In this document: in pieces, positions 1 to 9,169 of the stretch
Layout: the number at the start of each line of letters is the position of its first letter
Numbering within the stretch: the stretch's first letter is position 1
Assembly (NCBI RefSeq): GCF_000720185.1
Contig: NZ_JOIY01000044.1
Span: forward strand, 34,408-98,407
Reading direction: 5' to 3'
Source: Streptomyces sp. NRRL S-340
GTDB taxonomy: Bacteria > Actinomycetota > Actinomycetes > Streptomycetales > Streptomycetaceae
Length of the DNA stretch: 64,000 nucleotides
Notes under the pieces: generated by a model
The model's input: the letters and a program-made list of their open reading frames with translations, nothing else
The model's database searches: none
What the model was told of the DNA's origin: nothing
Made by a program: the position numbers and the translations under genes

Positions 1-1620
1 ACCCGCACCGACGAGGCCCTGGCCCTCGCCCAGTCCCTGGGCGCCTTCTTCACCCTGGGCGGCACCGTCGACTGGCAGCGCTGGTTCCGCGGCCCGGCCC
101 GCCAGGTCCCGCTGCCCGCCTACCCGTGGGAACGCGAGCCGCTGCGCCGCGCCGTGCCCATCGCAGCGCCCGCCGCCCCGCCCGCCGCGCGGCACACCAC
201 CGTCGACCTCGCCGCCGACCTGAGCGGGGCCGCGGTCCGGCTGCGCGGTCTGGCACCGCTGCCGCCTGCGGTCCAGCTGGCCGCGCTGCGCGAGGCGGTC
301 CGCCCGGCCGCCGGCAGCGCCCCCACGGTGACCATCGAGGACATCCGCCTCGGCGGCGAACTCGTGGAGATACCCGCGCGGGGGAGCCTGACCCTGCGCG
401 TCAGGACCGAGGACAGGACCGAGGACAGGGCCGGGGACACGGCCGGGGACGGGACCGGGGACCGGCCCGTCGCGCGGCCCGCCGAGGTCCGCGCCCTGGA
501 CGGCACCCCGGAGGGGCCCGGCACCCTGTGCATGACGGCGACCGTGGCCACCGCACCCCCGCGGCCCGCCCCGTCCGGCCGCGTGCGCCTGGACGCGGCC
601 CTCGGCCGCTGCCGTACCCATCAGACGCCGCAGGAGTTCTTCACCCGGCTGGCCCGGCGCGGGTACGAGCCGAGCCCGGCCATGCGCGCCGTGCGCCACG
701 TCTGGCGCCGCGACGGCGAGTCCGTCGCCCTGCTGCACCGCCCGGACGGCGTCCCCGCGCAGGCCGCCTGGGAAGCGGCGCTGCTGCCGCTGCTCGCCGC
801 CCTGCCCGGCTCGCTCCCGTCCGGCTCGGCCTACCGGGTCACGCACCTGGAGCGGGTCCGGTTCCACGGCGACCTGCCCGAGGAGTTCTGGCTGCACACC
901 ACCCTGCGCGTCCGTGAGGCCGGTGAGCGGCTCCGCGCCGACGCCACCCTCCTCGACCAGCAGGGGCGCGCACTCGCCGAGTTCCAGGGCATGGAACTGC
1001 GCCGGCTCGGGGCGGCCCGCTCAGTGGGCACTTACGTACGCGCGGTCGTGTCCCTGCCCCGGCGGGCGGCCGTCCGCGCCGGAAGCGCGGCCCGCACCCT
1101 CCGGGCGGCCCTGGCGTCGCGGAGCTTCCCCGGCGCGCCGAGCCGGGGAGCCGGGCCGCTGGAGAACCGGCCCGCGTACGAGGTCCGGCCCGCGTCGTGC
1201 GAGGTCCCGCCGGCGCACGAGGTCCCGGCGGCGCGGGAGGTGCCGCCCGCGCGGGACATCCCGTCGGCGGACGCGACGCACCCGGCGTACGGGGCACCCG
1301 CGACGGCCTCCGCCCCGGCGGCCCCCGCACCCGCCTCGACGGTCCCCGCCGCTCCCGCGCCCTCGGCGGTGACCACCGTTCCGCCTGCTCCCGACCGGCG
1401 ATTCGTCGAGATCGTGGCCGAACTGCTGGGCATGGACACCGAACGCCTGGACGTGCGGCGGCGGTTGAGCGCCTACGGCTTCGACTCCCTGACGGCCGTC
1501 CAGCTGCGCGGCCGGATCCGCAGCGAGCTGGGCTGTGACATCCCGTTGTCCCGGTTGCTGGGAAGGGACTCGGTCAAGACCCTCGCCCTTTCCCTGGAAG
1601 GTGCCGTGGCGGGCGGCTGA
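1..1620 (+). CDS. Type I polyketide synthase, C-terminal part (AT end, DH-like region, ACP)
   Basis: The reading frame is open from the first base, so the 5' part lies outside the window. The first 50 codons carry the end of an acyltransferase and the post-AT linker motif LPAYPWERE. About 300 residues follow that resemble a double-hotdog dehydratase (TIEDIRLGGE, GYEPSPAMRAVRHVWRR, VRFHGDLPEEFW). The DH catalytic HxxxGxxxxP is not recognisable: the equivalent stretch reads RLRGLAPLPPA. The usual Asp motif is also absent, so the domain is probably inactive or structural. An Ala/Pro-rich linker with repeats of an xEVPPA type precedes a carrier domain with the phosphopantetheine-serine motif GFDSL near residue 495. 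No ketoreductase or thioesterase is seen before the stop. Product release therefore needs another protein, or this is an iterative KS-AT-DH-ACP enzyme of the orsellinate type. The product cannot be deduced. Confidence 0.88.
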   Translation, partial: TRTDEALALAQSLGAFFTLGGTVDWQRWFRGPARQVPLPAYPWEREPLRRAVPIAAPAAPPAARHTTVDLAADLSGAAVRLRGLAPLPPAVQLAALREAVRPAAGSAPTVTIEDIRLGGELVEIPARGSLTLRVRTEDRTEDRAGDTAGDGTGDRPVARPAEVRALDGTPEGPGTLCMTATVATAPPRPAPSGRVRLDAALGRCRTHQTPQEFFTRLARRGYEPSPAMRAVRHVWRRDGESVALLHRPDGVPAQAAWEAALLPLLAALPGSLPSGSAYRVTHLERVRFHGDLPEEFWLHTTLRVREAGERLRADATLLDQQGRALAEFQGMELRRLGAARSVGTYVRAVVSLPRRAAVRAGSAARTLRAALASRSFPGAPSRGAGPLENRPAYEVRPASCEVPPAHEVPAAREVPPARDIPSADATHPAYGAPATASAPAAPAPASTVPAAPAPSAVTTVPPAPDRRFVEIVAELLGMDTERLDVRRRLSAYGFDSLTAVQLRGRIRSELGCDIPLSRLLGRDSVKTLALSLEGAVAGG

Positions 1621-1700
1621 CCTGCCGGGACCGACGGACCGGATTGCTCCGCATCCGGTCCGCCGGCCCCCTCGGCATCCATGAAAATGAACTAGCGCTC

Positions 1701-1724
1701 ATACATGTATCGTGATACATGTAT
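1701..1724. promoter_or_regulatory. Double palindromic operator upstream of TetR gene
   Basis: Two identical copies of the self-complementary decamer ATACATGTAT are separated by CGTG, in an otherwise very GC-rich intergenic region 136 bp before the TetR start codon. Such tandem palindromes suit two TetR dimers. Autoregulation of the following gene, or control of the preceding PKS cluster, is inferred. Confidence 0.7.
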
Positions 1725-1859
1725 AGCGGGGTGCCGGAGCTGCCGGTCTGTCGCGCCGGCCAGGACGACAGGGGTTCACCCCCCGGTCCACGACGTCGAA
1801 CGCCGGTGACACCAGGGCCCTGGACCGGTACGTACGGCATCGGGCGACAGGAGTGACAC

Positions 1860-2486
1860 ATGGGCGACACACCGCTCACCACCGGGACACCACTCGTTCC
1901 CGGACGGCGCGAGCGCAACAAACTGCGGGTACGCAACCGCATCTACGACGCGGCGGTCGAACTGTTCACCCGCCAGGGCTACGACCAGACCACCGTGGAC
2001 GAGATCACGGAGGCGGCTGACGTGGCGCGCGGCACCTTCTTCAACCACTTCCAGCGCAAGGAGGACCTGATCGCGGAGTGGAGCGAGAAGCGCCGCGAAC
2101 AACTGCGCGACGGCCTGACCGACCTCGCCGTCCAGGACGGCCGGAGCACCCGGCTCGCCCTGCTGCACTGCATGAGCCTGCTCGCGCGCATCAGCCTCCG
2201 CGACAGCGCCCAGACCCGCGCCATGCTCGCCGCCTGGGTCAGGGCGGGTTTCCCCCTGTACGAACAGCCCTACGTCAGCGAGATGTTCGCCCAGTTCGTG
2301 GAGGAGGGCCAGAAGCGGGGCGAGGTCTGCGAAACGGTGGACACCCGCCTGGTCAGCTACGTCCTGCGCGACCTCTACCTCGGCGCGCTCTACCGCTGGT
2401 CCCGGCCCGAGGCCCGGATCGACCTGGAGGCCGAACTGCACGCCGCCTGCGGCACCGTCCTCGACGGAGTCCTCACCCGCCGGTGA
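1860..2486 (+). CDS. TetR/AcrR family transcriptional regulator
   Basis: A 208-residue protein with a typical N-terminal TetR DNA-binding domain at about residues 20-67: RNRIYDAAVELFTRQGYDQTT, then a helix-turn-helix with VARGTFFNHFQRKEDL. The C-terminal ligand-binding half is all-helical and divergent, so the inducer cannot be predicted. The start is ATG with a CAGGAG ribosome site 7 nt upstream. The gene follows the PKS with 239 bp between them, and that gap holds two perfect ATACATGTAT palindromes. It is a reasonable candidate for a local regulator of the PKS cluster, but that link rests only on position. Confidence 0.93.
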   Translation: MGDTPLTTGTPLVPGRRERNKLRVRNRIYDAAVELFTRQGYDQTTVDEITEAADVARGTFFNHFQRKEDLIAEWSEKRREQLRDGLTDLAVQDGRSTRLALLHCMSLLARISLRDSAQTRAMLAAWVRAGFPLYEQPYVSEMFAQFVEEGQKRGEVCETVDTRLVSYVLRDLYLGALYRWSRPEARIDLEAELHAACGTVLDGVLTRR

Positions 2487-2525
2487 CGCGGGAAGTCCCG
2501 GGCCGGCGCGGGAGCGGAGGCGGTT

Positions 2526-2666
2526 CACGGCCCCACCGACGAGGCGGAGAGCCTGCGCACGCTGCACGCGGCTCCCGGCCTCGGGGTCACGCACCTCGCC
2601 ACCGCCGGCGTGTACGGCGAGGGCCACGACGAACGGGTCGCCGGCCGTGCCGTCACCGGTGAGCCG
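2526..2666 (+). pseudogene. Aldo/keto reductase remnant
   Basis: Frame 3 reads DEAESLRTLHAAPGLGVTHL, then ATAGVYGEGHDERVAGRAV. This matches the N-terminal part of aldo/keto reductases (pattern DEAESIxTIHxALDxGVTxLDTADVYGxGxNEELVGRAL), including the Tyr of the active-site VYG segment; the Asp of DTAD is replaced (ATAG). Nothing recognisable of an AKR lies before or after, and no start codon or barrel continuation exists, so this is a short decayed fragment of about 45 codons. It lies in the 395-bp gap between the TetR gene and the giant protein gene; the rest of the gap shows nothing recognisable. Confidence 0.6.
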
Positions 2667-2881
2667 ACGGCGCCGCACCCCGCCCGGTGGCCCTCCTCCC
2701 GTACGCCACGGCCGGATCGGGCGGTCGTCCGGACCGCACCGCCCCGAGCCCGGCGGAACCTCCCCGGCCCGCCCGGTGATCCAACGGCGGGTGAACCCGG
2801 CATGGCCCGCGGGTGTGGGCCGGACGACGGTTGGGGCCCGTACCCGCGCACCCCCCGTCCCGGGCCTGATCAGCCATTACG

Positions 2882-5800
2882 TTGAAACCCGTGCGCACAC
2901 AGCAGCAGCCCGGGAACGGCACGGCCAAGGACGACCAGCAGGGCCGCCGCCCCTCCCGTCTCCCCGGGCCGGCGCCTTCCGGAGCCCCGTCGCCATCCCT
3001 GCTCGCCCTCCAGCGGGCCGCCGGGAACGCGGCCACCACCCGTGCCCTGCGAGGCCGAGGACGGCAGCCCGCGCCCGCCATCAACGAGAGCACCGAGCAG
3101 GGCCTCGCCCTGCCGCCGTACCTCGCGGACCTGACCGCGGCCGGACTGTCCACCGCGTACGGCCTCACCGGACACGCGTTCGTGCGCGAGGCGGTGACCC
3201 GGGCCGTCGGGCACGGCGGCGGCACGGTCGACGAGATCGCCGCCGAACTGGCCGGGCGGCCGGAGACCTTCTTCGGGCAGGGCCGTGCCTTCGCCGTCCC
3301 GGGCGCGAGCGGCACCCAGTGGTTCGACGTCACCGTCACCGTCTCCCGCGCCCCCGACGACGAGCCGCCGCTCTTCCTGCCCGCCAAGGACATCGAGACG
3401 GCCGTCCCCGACCAGTACACCGCACCCTTGGCGCCACTGGACGAGGCCGTCGGCAAGGACACCAAGGTCGACGTCCAGCACAACACCGCGGCCACCGCGT
3501 CCACGTCGGCCGGCGGATCCTCGAGCCACGGCCTGGGCGGCACGGCGTTCGGTCTGGCGCCCGTCGCCCCCGGGCTCTGGCTCGGTGCGGCGGCCACCGC
3601 CGGCGTGCACCCCTGGCAGTCCTCGCGGGAGACCCGCGGCCAGCGGAACGTGGCCGAACCCCGGGTGCTGCGCAGCGACTCGGGCTCGGTCGAGGTACCG
3701 CGCAAGATCCGGTACGGCGTCCGGGTGCGGAGCCACGACGGCACGGAGGTGTGGGCCACCAGCGGGCCCGGCACGCTCACCCAGCGGGTGCCCACCGAGC
3801 ACCTGGTCCCGGCACGCGGCGGCCCGCAGGCCGACGTGCGCCGGGTCGGCCCGGACACCGCCCGGCGCGTCTCGCTCGCCGACTCCCTCGCCCCGCTCGG
3901 CGTGACCGACACCGCCGCACCGCACCAGGGCGGCGGCGGACTGTTCGACGCGGTCGCCTCCGTCCTGCACCCCTCCCTGACCGCACCCGGCGCACCGGGC
4001 CGCGCCCGGCTCTACGCGGTCACCTCCACCACGAGCGTGCTGGAGGACCTGCCCCGGCTGCTGCGCGACGGTGTCCTCGGCGAGGACCTGGAGTCCAAGG
4101 ACGGCAGGACCGCGGGCAGTTACCGGATGAGCGCGCAGATCACCGGTCTCGCCCCCGCCTGGAGCACCGGCAAGACACAACTGCGCACCCACCAGCAGAC
4201 CCAGCACACCGTCACCGACACCGCGGGCAAGGGCCGGGCGCTCGCGGGCGGGGTGGGCCCGGCGGCCGGTGTCGGCGCCGCCGGCAACGCGGCCGTGGTG
4301 CGCGGCACCGTCATGCCGGTCGCGGCCGCCCGCTCGGCGCGGTTCACCGTGGCCGAACAGAGCGTGACGAGCCGGCAGGGCGCCGAGGTCCGTGGCGAGA
4401 AGGTGCTCTACCGCGGCACCGTACAGCTCACCGTGGAGGGGACGGGCCCGCGCTCGGCCCGCTCGGTGCTGAACCCCCGGGCGCGGGTCGCCGTGCACAC
4501 GATGGACGTGCTGATCAGCCTGCGCGCCGACGAGGCGCAGGACCTGGGGCTGCAGCTGCCCCCCGGCGTGCGGGCCGGCGAGTTCGTCAGGAAGCCGACG
4601 CGGACCGTGGTGGACGCCGAGGGCCGCGAGAAGCAGGAGGAGGTCGAACGCCACCTCCCGTTCGGGGCCATGGGCTCCAGCGTCGCGCTCAGCGCCCTCG
4701 ACACCCGGCCCATGATCCAGGCCGTGCAGCAGCTGTTCGTCGTCGACCCCCGGCTGGCCGGCTATCTGCCCTCCTTCGGCGCCGACACCGCCCCGACCCC
4801 CGCCGACGGCGAGGAGGCAGCCGCCCAGCGCCACAACCAGCGCGAGCTGATGGCCGCCCTGTCCGAGACCAACCTCCGTGTCAACAAGGACCAGTTGCTG
4901 TCCACCGGCATCCGGGTGCGGCTGCGCCGCAAGAGCACCCTGCACTCCCACGACGTCCAGATCCGGGTCAAGGGCACGCTCGGGAAGGCCGACTACCTCG
5001 GCGACACCGAGGACTGGCTGGTGCGCAGCCACTCCGGAGTCACCAGCAACTCGCAGAGCGGACGCAGCAGTACGCGCTCGATCGGCGGCATGGTCCTCGG
5101 CCAGGCCCGGCTGGCCCCCGGCGCCCTGACCGCCTCGGCCCGCTACGACCGCGGCCGCAGCGGTACCCGCCGCAACCAGGCGGGCCCCACCACCCGGACG
5201 GACGTCCTCACCAACGGCTCCGAACAGGCCGCGACCTTCGCGGCGGCCCTGCGGCTGGACGTGCACGTCACCATGACCTCCCGGAAGCGCAAGCTCGCCC
5301 GCGGTCTCACCGTCGGCTCCCCCGGCCGGGACGCGCCGGAGCCCAGCCGGCTGGTGCGTCTGCACCTGGGGGAGCAGGACGTACGGCTGCGGACGGCAGC
5401 GGAGTTCACCCTCGACGACGCCGGGAAGGAGCGGCTCGACGAGATCGGCGCGCCGGCTCCCGGTCCCGAGACCGCGGTGGCCGCCGAGGGCATCGGCGAC
5501 CTGGCCGGCCTGGTCCCGGCCCCGGCGACCGGGCAGGCCGTGCGCGACTGGCAATTGGTGGAGACCGTCGGCGACGGACAGCCGCTGCGGGACCTCGCCT
5601 TCGGGCTGCTGTCCCGGGCGGCGGCCCGTGGCCGGGCGGGACACGAGGACCCCGCGCTGGCCACCGAGGGGCTGGCGCCGCGGCTGGCGATCGAGGAGCG
5701 GCTCAGTCCGCAGGCGATCACGGCGTCGCTGCGGCAGGCCGCGTCCTCCGGCTGGGTGGTGAAGAACCTGCGCTACCCGCGCCGCCTGGCCGCGCTGAAC

Positions 5801-8089
5801 GGCGCCGTCGGCACCCGGCTGGCGCTGGCCAACCCACGGCTGCTGCACGAGGGCGCCGGTCCGGGCACCGAGACGTTCGTGCTCGGCGGCCATCAGGCGG
5901 CCGGACAGCAGGGGACGGCCACCACCAACTCGGTGCAGTTCGGGGTCACCGGCATGGAGAGCGGCACCCACTGGCGCGCGGCCGAGGGACTGTCCGGGCA
6001 CCGGAGCTGGGGCGAGAGCCGGACCGAGGCCACCGCCCTGTCCGGCACGGTGGAGCGCAACGCCCACACTCCCCGCAAGGCCCCCCTGTACCTGGTGCTG
6101 TGCGACCTGCTGGTCACCATGGTGGCGGAGGTCAAGGTCACCGGCGGCGGCCCGTACACGGCGTCCGCGGCCCGGACCCTGCCGGCGACGGCCGCCGTGT
6201 GGCTGACGGCCGGGCAACTGCGGGCCGCGGGCGTGGACCTTCCCGAATCGGCGCGCAAGGCGCTGAAAGCGGACGGGCCGGGGACCGGGGGCCGCCCCGC
6301 GGCCGGGGACACGGGTGCGCGGGAGCGGGCCGCCGACGCGACCGCGACCGGGAACACCGCACCGTCCGACCGGACCGCGACGGGGGGCACCGCCGAGCGC
6401 GAACGGGCCGCCACCGGGGCCGGGAACACGGCGGCACGGGATCAGGCCGCCACCGGCGCCGCGGACACGGCGGCCGGCTCCCGGCGGCAGTCCGCCGCGG
6501 CCCTGCCCGCGTCCCTCCCGCTCGGCTTCGGGATGATCGAGGACCTGCCCGCCTTCGTCCCGCTGCTGGAAGGCCTGCGTGCGAACCTGGGCACGCGCCA
6601 CCGGAGCCTGGCCGCCGAGCTGCTGCCCAGACAGCAGCTCAAGGACCGCAACGACAACGTGCAGCGGCTGCTGCGCGTCCTGGACCGGGACGGCGCAGCC
6701 GGTCTGCTGGGAAGCGCCATGGACGGCGGGGTCACCGTCGAGCTGTTCGACGGACGCCGGACGCCCTACTGGGCGGTGTTCAAGGTGACGCGGTTGGGCG
6801 ACGGCGTCACCGAGGGCGCGGCGGACGACGGCCGCGACATGGAGTACATCACCTCGGCGGTCGCCCAGGAGGCCACCGCGCGGGAGCAGGGCGCGACCAC
6901 CGGCGCGGAGCTGACCGTCGGCGCCGGCGGCCGGCCCGACGGCGGGGCCGGGCAGTTGAAGAGCACCGGTGCAGCGGGCGGTCTCGGCATAGGCCGGGGC
7001 GCATCGCACCGGCAGGGCTTTGCCGCCCGGGGCCAGCTCGGCATGAAGACGGTCGCGGAGGCCAAGACGGCCCGGTCGACGAAGCTGCGGCTGCCGGTCA
7101 CGGCCACCCTCGAACTCTACGAGGGCGACCGGCGGATAGGCCTGGCCTCCACCGGCCGGACCGCCTTCACCTACCGCATCCTGGACAACGACCTCAAGGC
7201 ACTCGCCCGGGTGGCCGCCCCCCGCAGGACGGCCACCACCGCCCCGCCCCCCGGCGCGCAGGAGGCCCGCCCGGCCCGCCTCGGGGCCTGGCGCGCCCTC
7301 GGCGCGAAGCTGCCGATGGAGGCTCAGGTCAACGGCTTCCAAGGCGCCCCGGCCGTACGGCGGCTGGTCACCGAGACGGTCGGGGCCGCGGGCGGTGACC
7401 CGCGGTACCGGGAAAAGGGCCAGTCGGCCGCGTACACCCTGAACGAGGCCCTCTCCACCGAGTGGCTGACCGCGGCGCTGCCACTGCTGACCTCCTCCGG
7501 AGTGGACCTTCCCCCGGTGCACGCCACCGGGATCGAGGGCCAGGACCTGCACGTCTCCCTGCACGCGCGGCTGCGCCGGGGACGGGTCCTGGGCGTGGGC
7601 GACAAGATGACCTTCGAGACGGTCGGCCAGAGCAGCCTGGACGCGCCCCGCCCCACCCAGACGGACGGCCAGAGCTCCCACGGCCAGGGCAGGTCCGCGC
7701 TCGGCCGGTTCGGCGGCGGGCTGGTCGACGCCGACCAGTTCCGCCTCAACCAGCTGACGGGCACCAGCGGCGGTTCGGGCGGCGCGGCCGACGGGGCGGT
7801 CAACGCCTCCGGTTCGATGCCGTTGCACAAGCCCAAGCTGGAGTCGGTCCTCGTCCAGTTCTCGCTGGGCGTACGGGTGGTGGCGCGGGTGGACAACCGG
7901 GTGCGTCCGTCCCGCACGGCCACGGCCGTACGGGAGCTGTCACTGCCGCAGCCGGTGGTGGTCCGCATGCCGGCGCCCATGGTGCGCCACATGCTGACCA
8001 CGCAGGCCGCGTATCTGCTGGACCCCGCCGACCACCTGGGACTCCTGGGGCTCCGCAGGGCCGCCGCACCTCCTCCGCCGCCGAACTGA
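2882..8089 (+). CDS. Giant modular protein with LQR-AGN motif (eCIS-associated type), function unknown
   Basis: A 1735-residue protein with no signal peptide. Residues about 40-56 read LLALQRAAGNAATTRAL, a motif common near the N-terminus of actinobacterial DUF4157 and other proteins linked to extracellular contractile injection systems; no DUF4157 HExxH region was seen here. The remainder is not recognised. It appears to contain about six divergent modules, each a Gly/Ser/Thr/Ala-rich low-hydrophobicity stretch followed by alternating beta-strand sequence such as LYRGTVQLTVEG, LRLDVHVTMTSR, LPVTATLELYEG and VQFSLGVRVVARVD. A Thr/Ala/Gly-rich repeat with GNTA/GGTA units lies around residues 1145-1200. 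The start is ambiguous: TTG at 2882 or GTG at 2891, neither with a clear ribosome site. A secreted or injected effector with a pore-forming or adhesin-like beta fold is possible but unproven. The long antisense frames across it are shadows. Confidence 0.85.
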   Translation: MKPVRTQQQPGNGTAKDDQQGRRPSRLPGPAPSGAPSPSLLALQRAAGNAATTRALRGRGRQPAPAINESTEQGLALPPYLADLTAAGLSTAYGLTGHAFVREAVTRAVGHGGGTVDEIAAELAGRPETFFGQGRAFAVPGASGTQWFDVTVTVSRAPDDEPPLFLPAKDIETAVPDQYTAPLAPLDEAVGKDTKVDVQHNTAATASTSAGGSSSHGLGGTAFGLAPVAPGLWLGAAATAGVHPWQSSRETRGQRNVAEPRVLRSDSGSVEVPRKIRYGVRVRSHDGTEVWATSGPGTLTQRVPTEHLVPARGGPQADVRRVGPDTARRVSLADSLAPLGVTDTAAPHQGGGGLFDAVASVLHPSLTAPGAPGRARLYAVTSTTSVLEDLPRLLRDGVLGEDLESKDGRTAGSYRMSAQITGLAPAWSTGKTQLRTHQQTQHTVTDTAGKGRALAGGVGPAAGVGAAGNAAVVRGTVMPVAAARSARFTVAEQSVTSRQGAEVRGEKVLYRGTVQLTVEGTGPRSARSVLNPRARVAVHTMDVLISLRADEAQDLGLQLPPGVRAGEFVRKPTRTVVDAEGREKQEEVERHLPFGAMGSSVALSALDTRPMIQAVQQLFVVDPRLAGYLPSFGADTAPTPADGEEAAAQRHNQRELMAALSETNLRVNKDQLLSTGIRVRLRRKSTLHSHDVQIRVKGTLGKADYLGDTEDWLVRSHSGVTSNSQSGRSSTRSIGGMVLGQARLAPGALTASARYDRGRSGTRRNQAGPTTRTDVLTNGSEQAATFAAALRLDVHVTMTSRKRKLARGLTVGSPGRDAPEPSRLVRLHLGEQDVRLRTAAEFTLDDAGKERLDEIGAPAPGPETAVAAEGIGDLAGLVPAPATGQAVRDWQLVETVGDGQPLRDLAFGLLSRAAARGRAGHEDPALATEGLAPRLAIEERLSPQAITASLRQAASSGWVVKNLRYPRRLAALNGAVGTRLALANPRLLHEGAGPGTETFVLGGHQAAGQQGTATTNSVQFGVTGMESGTHWRAAEGLSGHRSWGESRTEATALSGTVERNAHTPRKAPLYLVLCDLLVTMVAEVKVTGGGPYTASAARTLPATAAVWLTAGQLRAAGVDLPESARKALKADGPGTGGRPAAGDTGARERAADATATGNTAPSDRTATGGTAERERAATGAGNTAARDQAATGAADTAAGSRRQSAAALPASLPLGFGMIEDLPAFVPLLEGLRANLGTRHRSLAAELLPRQQLKDRNDNVQRLLRVLDRDGAAGLLGSAMDGGVTVELFDGRRTPYWAVFKVTRLGDGVTEGAADDGRDMEYITSAVAQEATAREQGATTGAELTVGAGGRPDGGAGQLKSTGAAGGLGIGRGASHRQGFAARGQLGMKTVAEAKTARSTKLRLPVTATLELYEGDRRIGLASTGRTAFTYRILDNDLKALARVAAPRRTATTAPPPGAQEARPARLGAWRALGAKLPMEAQVNGFQGAPAVRRLVTETVGAAGGDPRYREKGQSAAYTLNEALSTEWLTAALPLLTSSGVDLPPVHATGIEGQDLHVSLHARLRRGRVLGVGDKMTFETVGQSSLDAPRPTQTDGQSSHGQGRSALGRFGGGLVDADQFRLNQLTGTSGGSGGAADGAVNASGSMPLHKPKLESVLVQFSLGVRVVARVDNRVRPSRTATAVRELSLPQPVVVRMPAPMVRHMLTTQAAYLLDPADHLGLLGLRRAAAPPPPPN

Positions 8090-8147
8090 ACGGGCCGGGC
8101 GCGCCCTGGACCGCGCCGCACACCGCGGGACTCGGGACCGGGGGCGC

Positions 8148-9083
8148 TCAGCGCGGAGCCACCCAGTCCGGCACCCAGGTCCCGGCGGCGCCGTGACCGG
8201 CCGGGCCGGCGGTGAGGTGGGCGCGGAGGGTGGTCAGCGCCGGGTGGGGATTGTCGCGGTGCCACAGGAGCGAGTGCGGGTAGACGGGCGTCGGGCCGGT
8301 GACCGGGATACGGCGCAGGCCGTGGCCGGCCGGCCAGACGAGGCGGGTGTACTCGCCCATGAAGGTGGCCAGGGCCGGGGTGTCGGCGACGGTGTCGAGG
8401 AGCGCGTCCGAACCGAAGTTGGGCCCACTCGCCTCGATGGTGAGGCCGAACTCGGCGACGAGGTCGTCGTAGTAGGCGGCCCACTCGGTGCCGGGGACGA
8501 TCCCGGGCATCCAGATCCGGTGTCCGGCGAGCTGCGCCACGGTCAGCGACCGGGCGCCGGCCAGCGCGTGGGCGGGGCCGGTGAGGAGCTGGAGCGGCTC
8601 GTCGAGCACCCGGACGGACTCGATGTCGTCGGGAAGGGGCCGCCCGGGCACGGCGACGGCGCGGAAGGACGCGTCGACCGTGCCGGAGCGGAGCGCGGCG
8701 AGGGCCGCGTCGATGTCGAACAGCATCACCACGTCGAGGTCGATCCCCGGGTGCGCGCGGTGGAAGCCGCGCATCAGGCCCGAGGCCGCGCCGCGCGAGT
8801 TGATCACGTCCACGCGCAGCGGACGGCGGCCGGTGCGCACGGAGGCGGCCGCCCGCTCGGCGACGCGCAGCAGCTCACGCGCGTGGGGCAGGAACGCCTG
8901 TCCGTCGACGGTGGGCTCGGCGCCCCGCGGCGTGCGGGTGAACAGCCGCACCCCGAGGTCGCGCTCCAGGGCGGCGACGCGCTTGGAGACGGCCTGCTGG
9001 GTGATCGACAGGTCGGCGGCGGCCTTCTGGAACTGGCCCGAGTCCACGACGGCGACGAAGGTGCGCACCGCTTCGAGGTCCAT
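8148..9083 (-). CDS. LysR family transcriptional regulator
   Basis: A 311-residue LTTR. The N-terminal winged helix-turn-helix is clear (residues 1-60: MDLEAVRTFVAVVDSG, FQKAAADLSITQQAVSKRVAALE). A periplasmic-binding-protein-like effector domain follows (PLRVDVINSRGAASGLMRGF and on). It converges with the giant gene, the two stops lying 58 bp apart. The nearest genes behind its promoter are the nitroreductase, also on the minus strand, and the Lrp regulator. No divergent target gene adjoins it, so its regulon cannot be guessed. The start is ATG at 9083. Confidence 0.92.
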   Translation of the reverse strand: MDLEAVRTFVAVVDSGQFQKAAADLSITQQAVSKRVAALERDLGVRLFTRTPRGAEPTVDGQAFLPHARELLRVAERAAASVRTGRRPLRVDVINSRGAASGLMRGFHRAHPGIDLDVVMLFDIDAALAALRSGTVDASFRAVAVPGRPLPDDIESVRVLDEPLQLLTGPAHALAGARSLTVAQLAGHRIWMPGIVPGTEWAAYYDDLVAEFGLTIEASGPNFGSDALLDTVADTPALATFMGEYTRLVWPAGHGLRRIPVTGPTPVYPHSLLWHRDNPHPALTTLRAHLTAGPAGHGAAGTWVPDWVAPR

Positions 9084-9169
9084 GCCGTGCCACCCCAGAT
9101 CCCGTCGTCACGTTCCCGTCCGCCGCCGATTCCACGACAGGAGCCGGTGAGCCACCGAGGGTACCCCCT

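Noticed and set aside
2870..7828. Antisense open frame of 1652 codons and a plus-strand frame of 1583 codons over the giant gene
   Set aside because: Both are Arg/Gly/Pro-rich shadows caused by GC-biased codon positions; the 2882 frame alone has normal composition and the LQR-AGN motif.
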